DNA of 64,000 nucleotides from NCBI GenBank assembly GCA_963831385.1, contig CAWHPW010000021.1:1-64000 (forward strand). The letters are read 5' to 3'. This document shows, piece by piece, positions 34,134 to 44,109 of this stretch. The notes beneath the pieces were generated by a model. It did not search any database, had not been told where the DNA came from, and saw only the letters and a list, made by a program, of their open reading frames with translations. The translations under genes were made by a program, and so were the position numbers. Origin of the DNA: JACVRX01 sp963831385. GTDB lineage: Bacteria; Actinomycetota; Actinomycetes; Jiangellales; Jiangellaceae. The number at the start of each line of letters is the position of its first letter. Position 1 is the stretch's first letter.

Positions 34134-34760
34134 GTGGACGACGAGGCCACTCCGGGTGTCGGTCCATGGGTCGGCCCGCTGCCCGATGACACCCGGCTCG
34201 ACCCGGATCTGCTGATCAATGGCGATCGGCGCAACGTCGCTGACCGGTACCGCTACTGGCGGCTCGACGCGATCGTTGCCGACCTCGACACCCAGCGACA
34301 CCCGTTCCATGTCGCGATCGAGAACTGGCAGCACGACCTCAACATCGGGTCGGTCGTCCGCACGGCGAATGCGTTCCTGGCATCAGCAGTTCACATTGTC
34401 GGCCGGCGTCGCTGGAACCGGCGGGGGGCCATGGTCACCGACCGCTACCAGCACGTCGTCTATCACCCGGACGTCGATGCCTTGCTGGCATGGGCCCACG
34501 AGCGCGAGCTGAGCGTGTTGGCAGTTGACAATCTGCCCGGCGCGGTGCCGATCGAGACCTACGATCTGCCGGAAGGCTGCGTGTTCCTGTTCGGCCAGGA
34601 AGGGCCGGGGTTATCCGCCCCGGCCCGCGAAGGCGCCGCAGTCGTGCTGTCCATTGCCCAGTACGGGTCGACCCGATCGATCAACGCCGGGGCAGCCGCA
34701 GCGATCGCTATGCATGCTTGGGTGCGCCGCCACCGCTTCGGCCAGCTCCCTTCTCCGTGA
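34134..34760 (+). CDS. TrmH/SpoU-family RNA 2'-O-methyltransferase
   Basis: The 208-residue SPOUT methyltransferase shows the three family motifs: ENWQHDLNIGSVVRTANAF (motif 1), FLFGQEGPGLS (motif 2) and IAQYGSTRSINAGAAAAIAM (motif 3, knot). It would methylate a ribose in tRNA or rRNA with SAM. The GTG at 34134 is the first reasonable start, without a clear ribosome site. A TrmH-type gene next to pyrE is, from memory, conserved in actinobacteria. Confidence 0.9.
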   Translation: MDDEATPGVGPWVGPLPDDTRLDPDLLINGDRRNVADRYRYWRLDAIVADLDTQRHPFHVAIENWQHDLNIGSVVRTANAFLASAVHIVGRRRWNRRGAMVTDRYQHVVYHPDVDALLAWAHERELSVLAVDNLPGAVPIETYDLPEGCVFLFGQEGPGLSAPAREGAAVVLSIAQYGSTRSINAGAAAAIAMHAWVRRHRFGQLPSP

Positions 34761-34796
34761 TCAGAGAACGCCGAGTTGCTGTGCCAAGGTGAGCGA

Positions 34797-36176
34797 ATGA
34801 GCGAACGCGTGGTCGTGATCGGTGGCGACGCCGGCGGGATGAGCGCGGCGTCCCAAGCACTGCGGACGGCGAAGAAACACGGGCGGACCCTGGACTTCGT
34901 GGTGCTCGAACGCGGCCACTGGACCTCCTACTCCGCGTGTGGAATCCCGTACTGGGCGGCGGGCACCGTCGACGGCCCGGACGAACTCGTCACCCGAACG
35001 CCGGAGGAACACCGGCAGAGGGGAATCGACGTCCGGATGCGGACGGAGGCAGTGCGGATCGACCTTGGCCGGCGCGCCGTCGAGTTCGTCGACCGGGAGA
35101 ACGACAGGCGCAGGTCGGTGGAGTTCGACCACCTCGTGGTCGCCACGGGCGCCGAACCCATCCGACCGGACGTTCCCGGCATCGACAGTGGCGGCATCCA
35201 CGGCGTGCAGACACTCGACGACGGCGCTGCGTTGATCGACCGGCTGGCGAACGATGACCCGAAGCGGGCGGTGATCATCGGCGGCGGATACATCGGGATC
35301 GAGATGGCCGAGGCCATGGTTCACCGCGGCCTGGACGTGACGGTCATCGACAAGGCGGCCGAGCCCATGTCCTCCCTGGACCCGGACCTGGGCCGGCAGG
35401 TGCACGAGGCCATGGAGGGCATGGGCATCGAGGTCGAGACCGACACCCCGGTCGAGGGCTTCGAAGCGGGTGACGACGGTTCGGTGCAAGCGGTACACGC
35501 CGGCGGACGGGCCTTTCCCGCCGACATCGTCGTGCTGGGCATCGGCGTGAAGCCGGCCACATCACTAGCCGAGGATGCCGGCCTGCCGATTGGTGAGCAT
35601 GGCGGACTGCGCGTCGATGACCGGATGCGGGTGGATGGATCCGACGGGATCTGGGCCGCCGGCGACTGCGTCGAGACCTTCGACCGGGTCGCTCGTGCGC
35701 CCGTGTATGTCCCGCTGGGAACGCACGCCAACAAGCAGGGCCGCGTCCTCGGTACCAATCTGGCCGGCGGCGACGTGGTCTTTCCCGGCGTCGTCCGGAC
35801 TGCCATCAGCAAGGTCTGTGACCTCGAGGTGGCGCGTACGGGGATGCGGGAGAAGGACGCTCAACGCGCCGGCCTGGACTTCATCACGGCGACCACTGAG
35901 TCGACGACCCGGGCCGGCTACTTTCCGGGAGCCGAGCCGATGACCGTGAAGGTCCTGGCCGAGAAGCAGAATGGCCGGCTGCTCGGCGCACAGATCGTCG
36001 GCCGGAAGGGCTCAGCCAAACGAATCGACGTCTTCGCGCTGGCCCTGTGGACTGAGCTGCCTGTCAGCGAGCTTGCTCAGGTCGACCTGTCGTATGCCCC
36101 GCCGTTCTCGCCGGTCTGGGATCCGGTGCTCATCGCCGCCCGCAAGGCGGCTGACCTGCTCAACGAGTCCAGCTGA
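34797..36176 (+). CDS. FAD-dependent pyridine nucleotide-disulfide oxidoreductase, CoA-disulfide reductase-like
   Basis: A 459-residue flavoenzyme with an FAD-binding GxGxxG-type start (VVVIGGDAGGMSAA), a redox cysteine at residue 48 in SYSACGIPYW, the position used by CoA-disulfide reductases and NADH oxidases, an NAD-binding motif (AVIIGGGYIGIEMAEA), the FAD aspartate in GIWAAGDCVETF, and a C-terminal dimerisation domain. It probably reduces CoA disulfide or a related low-molecular thiol. The ATG at 34797 has AAGGTGA upstream. Its 3' end overlaps the convergent EIIA gene by 17 bases. Confidence 0.86.
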   Translation: MSERVVVIGGDAGGMSAASQALRTAKKHGRTLDFVVLERGHWTSYSACGIPYWAAGTVDGPDELVTRTPEEHRQRGIDVRMRTEAVRIDLGRRAVEFVDRENDRRRSVEFDHLVVATGAEPIRPDVPGIDSGGIHGVQTLDDGAALIDRLANDDPKRAVIIGGGYIGIEMAEAMVHRGLDVTVIDKAAEPMSSLDPDLGRQVHEAMEGMGIEVETDTPVEGFEAGDDGSVQAVHAGGRAFPADIVVLGIGVKPATSLAEDAGLPIGEHGGLRVDDRMRVDGSDGIWAAGDCVETFDRVARAPVYVPLGTHANKQGRVLGTNLAGGDVVFPGVVRTAISKVCDLEVARTGMREKDAQRAGLDFITATTESTTRAGYFPGAEPMTVKVLAEKQNGRLLGAQIVGRKGSAKRIDVFALALWTELPVSELAQVDLSYAPPFSPVWDPVLIAARKAADLLNESS

Positions 36177-36621
36177 ACAGCGGGTCACCAGGCGCGACGT
36201 CGCCCGTCTCTCGCAGGTCCGACAGTGCGTCGGCGGCGGCGTCGAGCGCGACGACCGGGCACACGGCTGACCGTCCGCCCGCCTCGACCAGGTGCGGGTC
36301 CCACGCGACGACACCGGCGCCGGCGGCAACTTCGGATCCCTCGGGCACGAGCAGGTCGAACCCTTCGCCGGCCAGCTGCATGGTGTCGACGCCGAGATGG
36401 ACGAGCACGGCTGCCCCGTCGGGCGTCCGCACGATGAACGCGTGCGGGTGCAGCTTGACGATTTTCCCGGCAACGGGCGATTCCGCGACCACGCGACCGC
36501 TGCCCTCCGGGTCGATCGCCACACCCGGGCCGACGAGCTCCGTCGCGAAAACCGCGTCTGGAACGCTCCGCAGGGGTAGCGCATGCCCACCGATGGGGGC
36601 CCGTACGACGACCAAGGTCAC
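36160..36621 (-). CDS. crr: PTS glucose-type enzyme IIA
   Basis: The 153-residue soluble EIIA takes phosphate from HPr and passes it to EIIB. Motifs: SPVAGKIVKLHPHAFIV with His58 and His60, and the phosphorylated histidine at residue 75 in AVLVHLGVDTM; the C-terminus has AGDPLF-type ends. In low-GC bacteria this protein also controls carbon use; in actinobacteria that is less clear. The GTG at 36621 overlaps the EIIB stop (GTGA), so the two are coupled. Confidence 0.9.
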   Translation of the reverse strand: MTLVVVRAPIGGHALPLRSVPDAVFATELVGPGVAIDPEGSGRVVAESPVAGKIVKLHPHAFIVRTPDGAAVLVHLGVDTMQLAGEGFDLLVPEGSEVAAGAGVVAWDPHLVEAGGRSAVCPVVALDAAADALSDLRETGDVAPGDPLFSWTR

Positions 36622-36848
36622 ATCAGATCTTCCAGGTCGGACGCGATGGTGTCGGCCTGCGGACCAACGATGACCTGCACGGCGTGTCCCGACCGCATGA
36701 CACCGTGTGCCCCCGCCGCCCTCAGGGCTGCCTCGTCCACGAGCCGCGGGTCCTCTACCTCGGCCCGCAGCCGCGTGATGCACGGCTCGACCTCGATGAT
36801 GTTCTCGGCTCCGCCGAGTGCGGCGAGGATCTTCTCGGCAGTGCTCAT
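36618..36848 (-). CDS. PTS glucose/GlcNAc-type enzyme IIB
   Basis: A 76-residue EIIB domain with the phosphorylation cysteine at residue 23 in VEPCITRLRAEV, the hallmark of the Glc family, followed by GAHGVMRSGHAVQVIVGP. The ribosome site is GGAGG just before the ATG at 36848. It shares a divergent promoter region with the EIIC gene on the other strand. A stand-alone EIIB with separate EIIC resembles the nagF/nagE2 arrangement in Streptomyces, so N-acetylglucosamine is the first guess for the sugar. Confidence 0.9.
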   Translation of the reverse strand: MSTAEKILAALGGAENIIEVEPCITRLRAEVEDPRLVDEAALRAAGAHGVMRSGHAVQVIVGPQADTIASDLEDLM

Positions 36849-36946
36849 GGGTTCCTCCCTCTGGTCGAGCCCGAGCCTATGAGCAAGCGCCTCGTAGCCG
36901 GTCGCTGGTGGGACCGAATGCGGCTTCGAGCCACAGCGGGCGGGAC

Positions 36947-36962
36947 ACTGGTCGGGACCCGT
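36947..36962. promoter_or_regulatory. Candidate DasR-type operator (ACTGGTC-GG-GACCCGT)
   Basis: This 16-bp imperfect palindrome, with one mismatch between the arms, matches the form of the DasR site ACTGGTCTAGACCAGT in length and outer bases. It lies between the divergent EIIB and EIIC genes. No dasR gene is in the window. Confidence 0.4.
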
Positions 36963-36984
36963 CCGCACCAGCCGGAGGTTCCGC

Positions 36985-38385
<1,401 letters not shown>

Positions 38386-38389
38386 GGAC

Positions 38390-40060
38390 ATGGTCGAAGT
38401 CGTCGGGATCGGGGTGAGTCACGGCCAGGCGGTGGGCCCCGTCGTGCGGATGCCCGACCCGGTCGTCGAACCGCCACTCGGCCCGCGGGTGACTGACGGC
38501 CCCAGCGCCGCTGCACTCGCCGAACGAATCACCGTGGCCAGCGGACGGGTTCGCGACGATCTGATGGCTCGGGCGGCGAAGATGCGCGGCGATGGCAAGG
38601 CGATTCTCGAGGCGGCGGCGCTGATGGCCGTCGATCCGACCTTGCTCGGGGAAGCCCGGCTACGCGTATCGGCCCTGGGGTCACCGGCGCGCGCGGTGTG
38701 GGATGCCGCTGGCGAATTCACCGCTGGGCTGACCTCGCTCGGTGGGTATCTCGCCGAGCGGGCCCGCGACGTCGCCGACGTCCGCGACCGCATCATCGCC
38801 GAGCTGTCGGGGTTGCCTGCGCCGGGAATCCCGGACCGCTCCGAGCCGTACGTCCTGGTTGCCCGTGACCTGGCGCCGGCGGACGTCGTCATGCTCGATC
38901 CGGCGAGGTGCGTGGCGGTTGTCACGACCGACGGTGGGCCGGCATCGCACACCGCGATCCTGCTTCGGTCGGTTGGCTTGCCAGCGGTCGTGGCGGCCCG
39001 GGGGGTGCTCGAACTCGCGGATGGCACCGTCGTCCTGGTAGACGGTTCGGCCGGAACACTGCTGACGGATCCGAGCCCGGCGCAGGTCGAGCGAGCGCAC
39101 AAGGCTCCCCGCCGCGTCCGCACCTTCGACGGGCTGGGGCAGACCGCTGATGGCCGGCGAATACGACTGATGGCCAACGTCGGTGATCCGGATCAGGTCG
39201 GGGTGGCCGTCGACGTGGCCGCGGAAGGAGTCGGACTGTTTCGGACCGAGTTCTGCTTCCTCGACCGTCACCAAGCCCCCACAGTCGACGAGCAAGTCTC
39301 GGCCTACCGCCAGGTCTTTGCGGCGTTTCCCGGTCAGCGTGTCGTGGTGCGAACCCTGGACGGGGGCGCGGACAAACCCTTGCCGTTCCTCGACCACACC
39401 CGTGAGCCGAATCCCGCCCTCGGCATCAGGGGGGTGCGAATCGGCGCGCGCTCTCCTCAGGTCATCGAGGCCCAGCTCACGGCAATTGCCCGGGCGGCCC
39501 GGCGGGAGCGGGCGGAGGTCTGGGCCATGGCGGCGATGATCGCAACGGCCGGCGAGACCGCTGACTTCGTCGCCCGATGCGACGAAGTCGGGCTCGAGAC
39601 AGCAGGCATCATGATCGAGGTGCCCGCGGCGGCGCTGTCGGCGCCACGGCTCCTCCAGACGGCTCGGTTCGCCAGCATCGGCACAAATGACCTGGCGCAG
39701 TACACGATGGCTGCCGATCGGAATGTCGGTGACTTGGCACCGCTCACCGACCCTTGGCAGCCGGCGGTCCTCCGGCTGGTCGAGTTGACCTGTCAGGCCG
39801 GCATAAAGGGCGAGCGGCCGGTAGGAGTCTGTGGGGAAGCGGCTGCGGACCCGGCGCTGGCCTGTGTTCTCGTAGGGCTCGGTGCGTCGAGCCTGTCGAT
39901 GATCCCGCGGGCGATCCCGGATGTCGCCGCTGCGCTTCGGGCGGTCACCTACGACGAATGCGTTCGGCTGGCCCGCCTTGCCGTGGTCGCGCCGGACGCC
40001 CGGCAGGCCCGCCTGGCCGTCCGATCTGAGCTACCCGTGTTCGCGGAGCTTGGTCTCTGA
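38390..40060 (+). CDS. ptsI: PTS enzyme I (phosphoenolpyruvate-protein phosphotransferase)
   Basis: This enzyme starts the PTS by moving phosphate from PEP to HPr. The 556-residue protein has the phosphohistidine in GGPASHTAILLRSVG near residue 187, the PEP-binding RTEFCFLDR and VVRTLDGGADKPLPF, a catalytic-base region GTNDLAQYTMAADR, and the cysteine motif RPVGVCGEAAADPA. The ATG at 38390 follows the EIIC stop by 4 bases, so the genes are one transcript. The last 30 bases overlap the convergent MFS gene. Confidence 0.95.
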   Translation: MVEVVGIGVSHGQAVGPVVRMPDPVVEPPLGPRVTDGPSAAALAERITVASGRVRDDLMARAAKMRGDGKAILEAAALMAVDPTLLGEARLRVSALGSPARAVWDAAGEFTAGLTSLGGYLAERARDVADVRDRIIAELSGLPAPGIPDRSEPYVLVARDLAPADVVMLDPARCVAVVTTDGGPASHTAILLRSVGLPAVVAARGVLELADGTVVLVDGSAGTLLTDPSPAQVERAHKAPRRVRTFDGLGQTADGRRIRLMANVGDPDQVGVAVDVAAEGVGLFRTEFCFLDRHQAPTVDEQVSAYRQVFAAFPGQRVVVRTLDGGADKPLPFLDHTREPNPALGIRGVRIGARSPQVIEAQLTAIARAARRERAEVWAMAAMIATAGETADFVARCDEVGLETAGIMIEVPAAALSAPRLLQTARFASIGTNDLAQYTMAADRNVGDLAPLTDPWQPAVLRLVELTCQAGIKGERPVGVCGEAAADPALACVLVGLGASSLSMIPRAIPDVAAALRAVTYDECVRLARLAVVAPDARQARLAVRSELPVFAELGL

Positions 40061-41278
40061 CAGATCCGCGCGGCGGGCCCTGACTGCCGGACCCATCGAC
40101 AGCACGACCGCGGCCGAGACGATGCTGACCACCAGGCAGCCCGCCCACAGGATTGTCTCGCCGTATCTCTCGAGTACCTGCGTGCCGACCAATGGTGCGA
40201 CGAAGGCCGCCGCTCCGAACGACATGCCGATGACGCCGTTGTACCGGCCACGCAGATGCGCCGGAGCGATGTCGGCGACCATCGCCGGCCCGACCGCGTT
40301 GAAGCCGATCTCGCCGATGGTCCAGACGACGACCGTGAGCATGTAGAACGGGACTGACGATGCCCATGCGGTCAAGCCGAACCCGACGCCCATGATCACC
40401 GCGGAGACCGCAAGCGTCGGAACGCCGGGCAGCCTGTCGATGACACGTAAGACACCGAGCTGGGCCACGACGACCACGATGGGGTTCACGGCATAGATGA
40501 GCCCGTACGCCTCGGGACCGAGATCATCGGCGGCGACCGCGAGCGGCAGCGTGACGAAGCTCTGCAAATACACGATCGTTCCGAGCAGGATCGCAACCGC
40601 CAGTGTGAGCAGCAGGCCGTCGCTAACCGCCACGCCGTAGCCCCCTCGCTCTCCGGATTGCTGCGCGGGCCGGGTCTCCGGCACCTTTCGCGCAATCAGC
40701 ACGGCGAAGGCGAGACAGGTGGCAGCGTCGACAACGAACAACAACCAGTACGAGCGCGCCGCAAGCAGGCCACCGGTGACGCCGGCGACTGCGACGCCCA
40801 GGTTGATCGCCCAGTACAGCAAGGCAAACGCCTTTGCTCGGTTCGCCGGCGCCACCAGGTCGGCGATCATGGCCGAGACCGCGGGGCGGTACAGATCGAT
40901 GGTCAGCCCGGACAGGCACGCCGCTATGCCGATCAGGACGAGGTCACGCACCGAGGCGAGCAGCATGAAACTCGCCGCCGAGCCGATCATGCCGCCGACC
41001 AACGTTGCCCGGCGGCCGAAGCGGTCGGCGAGGTAACCGCCGATCGGCTGCGAGGCGAAGGCGCCGACGCCGAACGCGGCGAGCACCAGCCCGACGATGG
41101 ACGGGTCGAGGTCTCGCGGCCCGGCCAGATAGAGCGCGAGGAAGGGCTCGACCATGTACCCGAGCCGGTTCACGAATGCCCCAGCCAGCAGGTACCAGAA
41201 CGATTCCGGCAACCCGGCGCTGGTCCCCGCCCACCACCGCGACAGTCGGCTACCCGACCCGTGCGGTGTCACGTCCAT
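40031..41278 (-). CDS. Major facilitator superfamily transporter
   Basis: A 415-residue protein with 12 predicted membrane helices. The MFS loop signature GGYLADRFGRRATLVGG is between helices 2 and 3, and a second NAVGPAMVADIAPAHLRGRYNG-like motif follows the central loop. The sequence is like DHA1-type drug or metabolite exporters; the substrate is unknown. It lies between ptsI and ptsH on the minus strand, downstream of the perfect palindrome at 41357. Confidence 0.88.
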   Translation of the reverse strand: MDVTPHGSGSRLSRWWAGTSAGLPESFWYLLAGAFVNRLGYMVEPFLALYLAGPRDLDPSIVGLVLAAFGVGAFASQPIGGYLADRFGRRATLVGGMIGSAASFMLLASVRDLVLIGIAACLSGLTIDLYRPAVSAMIADLVAPANRAKAFALLYWAINLGVAVAGVTGGLLAARSYWLLFVVDAATCLAFAVLIARKVPETRPAQQSGERGGYGVAVSDGLLLTLAVAILLGTIVYLQSFVTLPLAVAADDLGPEAYGLIYAVNPIVVVVAQLGVLRVIDRLPGVPTLAVSAVIMGVGFGLTAWASSVPFYMLTVVVWTIGEIGFNAVGPAMVADIAPAHLRGRYNGVIGMSFGAAAFVAPLVGTQVLERYGETILWAGCLVVSIVSAAVVLSMGPAVRARRADLSETKLREHG

Positions 41279-41356
41279 GGCACCGAAACGCTAGCCGCCA
41301 CCCCCGACATCTCCGCCCGTTCGTCCAACGCGGAATGACCACGTTCACCACCCCTG

Positions 41357-41396
41357 CCTGTACATCACCAGGCCTGCATGCCTGGTGATGTACAGG
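41357..41396. terminator. Perfect 17-bp-arm palindrome between ptsH and the MFS gene
   Basis: CCTGTACATCACCAGGC (41357-41373) and GCCTGGTGATGTACAGG (41380-41396) are perfect complements around a 6-base loop. Short CCACC/GGTGG flanks extend the pairing. It follows the end of ptsH by about 80 bases on the minus strand. Position and strength suggest a terminator; it could also be an operator for the MFS gene. No T-run is present. Confidence 0.6.
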
Positions 41397-41475
41397 AACG
41401 CCTGGTGGTGGCTCCTGTCGGACGTGCCGCCCTTGTCTAGCGGGGGACAAACGTCATGCGGCCGCGGCGGCGGCA

Positions 41476-41751
41476 TCAGGTGGCGGGCGCGTCGAGGTCT
41501 CTCTCCAGCAATGCCGTCAGAGCCTCCAGGGCCGCATCGGCACCGTCGCCCTCCGCGGTGAGGATCACCTCGTCGCCATGCGAAACGCCCAACGTCATGA
41601 TCGACAAGATGCTGGCGGCGTTGACAGGTGCACCATCCGGCTTGCGAATGGTCACCGATACCGGCTGCTCGGCCGCTACCTTGACGAAGACCGCTGCCGG
41701 TCGGGCATGCAAGCCGACCTTGCTCGCCACGACGGCGGTGCGTTCGGGCAC
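41476..41751 (-). CDS. ptsH: PTS phosphocarrier protein HPr
   Basis: A 91-residue HPr with active-site His15 in KVGLHARPAAVFV and the regulatory-site serine equivalent (Ser47) in NAASILSIMTLGV; no HPr kinase is expected in actinobacteria. It passes phosphate from EI to EIIA. It is separated from ptsI by the MFS gene and is divergent from the aldolase gene across a 139-bp region. Confidence 0.95.
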   Translation of the reverse strand: MPERTAVVASKVGLHARPAAVFVKVAAEQPVSVTIRKPDGAPVNAASILSIMTLGVSHGDEVILTAEGDGADAALEALTALLERDLDAPAT

Positions 41752-41784
41752 GCTGACTCCTCGGGACGACCGCTCGGCAACGCC

Positions 41785-41803
41785 TGGGCGAGGCTATCGC
41801 CCA
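41785..41803. promoter_or_regulatory. 7-5-7 palindrome TGGGCGA-N5-TCGCCCA in the ptsH/fba divergent region
   Basis: Perfect 7-bp arms with a 5-base centre lie upstream of both ptsH and the aldolase gene. A shared operator is possible. A GAATACT -10-like box for the aldolase gene is near 41840. Confidence 0.4.
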
Positions 41804-41890
41804 ACCATGGGACTCCGCGGTGCGCGTGCCCGCAGCGTCGCGGAATACTGAGCCGCAGAGATGCCCCGACGCCCGACGCAAGGAGCCCTC

Positions 41891-42913
41891 ATGCCCATCG
41901 CCACCCCGGAGAAATACGCCGAGATGCTCGACCGGGCCAAGTCTGGTGCGTTCGCGTATCCGGCGATCAACCTGACGTCGTCGCAAACCCTCAATGCCGC
42001 ACTGCGCGGTTTCGCCGAAGCCGAAAGCGACGGCATCGTCCAGGTGTCGACCGGTGGTGCTGACTACCTGTCCGGACCAACTGTCAAGGACATGGTGGCC
42101 GGCGCTTCAGCTCTGGCTGCCTTCGCCTACGAGGTGGCGGGCAACTACGACGTCCAGATCGCGTTGCACACCGACCACTGCCCCAAGGACAAGCTCGACA
42201 GCTTCGTCCGGCCGCTGCTGGCGATCTCGACCGATCGCGTGGCCAAGGGGGAGCCACCGCTGTTCCAGTCGCACATGTGGGACGGATCGGCGGTCCCACT
42301 GGAGGAGAATCTGCAGATCGCGGAGGAACTGCTTGCCGCAGCCGCCAAGGCAAACGTTGTGCTCGAGATCGAGGTGGGGGTCGTGGGCGGCGAGGAGGAC
42401 GGTGTCTCGCATGAGATCAACGAGAAGCTGTACTCGACCGCCGAAGACGGGCTTGCTACGGCGGCCGCGCTTGGAACCGGAGAGAAGGGCCGCTACATCA
42501 CGGCACTCACGTTCGGCAACGTCCACGGCGTGTACAAGCCGGGGAATGTGCAGCTGCGGCCCGACATCCTGGCGGAGATCCAGCGGGCCGTTGGTGCCAA
42601 GACCGGCGTCGAGAAGCCATTCGATCTCGTCTTCCACGGAGGGTCGGGATCGTCGCTGGAAGAGATCCGAACGGCCGTCGACCATGGCGTCGTGAAGATG
42701 AACATCGACACCGATACCCAGTACGCATTTACTCGGCCTGTCGCAGCACACATGTTCACCAAGTACGACGGTGTGCTCAAGGTCGACGGCGAGGTCGGCG
42801 ACAAGAAGTCTTACGACCCACGGGCGTGGGGCAAGGCCGCTGAGGCCGGCATGGCGGCTCGGGTAGTCGAGGCGTGCGAGGCGCTGCGCTCGGCGGGTCA
42901 GCGGCTGAGATGA
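41891..42913 (+). CDS. fbaA: Fructose-bisphosphate aldolase, class II
   Basis: A zinc-dependent glycolytic enzyme, 340 residues. Zinc and catalytic blocks are IALHTDHCPKDKLDSF (Asp and His), EIEVGVVGGEEDGVSHE, LTFGNVHGVYKPGNV (His), and VFHGGSGSSLEEIR (His), then KMNIDTDTQYAFT for phosphate binding. AAGGAG lies 7 bases before the ATG at 41891. It is next to the PTS genes, so sugar entry and lower glycolysis are clustered, and is followed by a strong hairpin at 42923. Confidence 0.97.
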   Translation: MPIATPEKYAEMLDRAKSGAFAYPAINLTSSQTLNAALRGFAEAESDGIVQVSTGGADYLSGPTVKDMVAGASALAAFAYEVAGNYDVQIALHTDHCPKDKLDSFVRPLLAISTDRVAKGEPPLFQSHMWDGSAVPLEENLQIAEELLAAAAKANVVLEIEVGVVGGEEDGVSHEINEKLYSTAEDGLATAAALGTGEKGRYITALTFGNVHGVYKPGNVQLRPDILAEIQRAVGAKTGVEKPFDLVFHGGSGSSLEEIRTAVDHGVVKMNIDTDTQYAFTRPVAAHMFTKYDGVLKVDGEVGDKKSYDPRAWGKAAEAGMAARVVEACEALRSAGQRLR

Positions 42914-42922
42914 CGGGCACAA

Positions 42923-42970
42923 GCTGAGGCCGCCGGAATCGTCCCCTGCAGCGTTCCCGGCGGCCTCAGC
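42923..42970 (+). terminator. 14-bp-stem terminator after fbaA
   Basis: GCTGAGGCCGCCGG (42923-42936) pairs perfectly with CCGGCGGCCTCAGC (42957-42970) around a 20-base loop, and is followed by CTCTATG. It lies 10 bases past the aldolase stop. Confidence 0.8.
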
Positions 42971-42974
42971 CTCT

Positions 42975-42993
42975 ATGATGCATCGCGCATCAT
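42975..42993. promoter_or_regulatory. 7-5-7 palindrome ATGATGC-N5-GCATCAT
   Basis: Perfect 7-bp arms lie directly after the aldolase terminator and about 45 bases before the regulator gene at 43038. It is a candidate autoregulatory operator for that gene. Confidence 0.4.
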
Positions 42994-43037
42994 GATCAAT
43001 TCGGCACTTTAGTGACACTGGCGCTAACCTGCCAACT

Positions 43038-44024
43038 GTGACCTCGCCCACGCCCTTGTCCCCGCTGGAGAACTTCGGCGTCGGCGCCCGTGGTGATCGA
43101 CTGTATCGATCCGTGCTCCGGGAAGGCCGGCTGACCGTCTCGGTGCTCGCCGAGCAGCTTGGCTGGAACCTTGCGGAGGTCGACGCGGAGCTTGCCCCGC
43201 TGGTCGAGCTGGGTCTCCTCGCGCAAGCCGACGGGCTGGTCTTCGCCTTGTCGCCGCATCTCGCGCTGGGCCGGCTGAGCGAGGCCGAGGCACGCTCCCT
43301 GGTGGATCGCGAGCGTGCCCTGGCGAGCCTGCGAGCCGCCATCCCGGACTACGCGGCCGAGGAGCGCGGCGCCGAATTCGTGGGCTCTGCCCTGCAGCCG
43401 GTCGAGGTCCACACCGGCCCCGAGGTCGGTGCGGTCGTCGATGCGCTGATCCGCAGCACCACGGGCGAGGTGCTCTTGATTCACACCGTGGAATGGCTGG
43501 ACCGCCCGGGCTGGCCCAAACAGGACACCTTGATCGCGCGGGAAGCTGCTGGTGGACGTGGAGTTCGCAGCATCTACCCGACCGAGGCGCTGCATCGGCC
43601 GCAATGGCTGGAGGCCGTGCGCACGTGGGCCGACCTCGGTGAGGATGTCCGGTTGCTGCCGTCACCGCCGTCGCGGTTGATGGTTTTCGGTGACCAAGCA
43701 GCGCTCGTTCCCGTGGAGTGGGGGAGCTCTCCGGCCCGCCGGGTCATCGTGCGGACCCGGGGAGTGGTGGATGCCCTGCGGTTGTTGTTCGAGGTGCTGT
43801 GGCGCCAGGGTGCCCCGATGCCGGGCACGCAGCTGGCTGGTGATCGTCGAAACTTGCAGGTGCTCCGGCTGCTGGCGGCTGGTGCGAAGGACGAGACGAT
43901 CGCTCGGCAGTTGGGGCTCTCGCTGCGGACTGTGCGTCGACGGGTCGCGGAGCAGATCAGCGAGCTGGGCGCGACGACCCGGTTCCAAGCGGGTGTGGAG
44001 GCGGCCAGGCGAAGGCTGATCTGA
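43038..44024 (+). CDS. Two-HTH transcriptional regulator (TrmB-like N-terminus, LuxR-type C-terminus)
   Basis: A 328-residue protein. Residues 20-70 resemble a TrmB/winged-helix module (RSVLREGRLTVSVLAEQLGW). The middle resembles the phospholipase-D-like effector part of that family (VLLIHTVEWLDRPGWP). The C-terminus carries a LuxR/GerE-type HTH (LRLLAAGAKDETIARQLGLSLRTVRRRVAEQ). The GTG at 43038 lacks a ribosome site, and TAACCT at 43025-43030 fits a leaderless transcript. The target is unknown; it lies between fbaA and purA. Confidence 0.75.
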   Translation: MTSPTPLSPLENFGVGARGDRLYRSVLREGRLTVSVLAEQLGWNLAEVDAELAPLVELGLLAQADGLVFALSPHLALGRLSEAEARSLVDRERALASLRAAIPDYAAEERGAEFVGSALQPVEVHTGPEVGAVVDALIRSTTGEVLLIHTVEWLDRPGWPKQDTLIAREAAGGRGVRSIYPTEALHRPQWLEAVRTWADLGEDVRLLPSPPSRLMVFGDQAALVPVEWGSSPARRVIVRTRGVVDALRLLFEVLWRQGAPMPGTQLAGDRRNLQVLRLLAAGAKDETIARQLGLSLRTVRRRVAEQISELGATTRFQAGVEAARRRLI

Positions 44025-44109
44025 CGCGGATACCCTCACTGCGGGGGCGGCCCGCTCCCGCTTGCCCCACCCAGTCGCCTCGTCTCGTCCACGGAAGGGA
44101 CCGTTAGTC

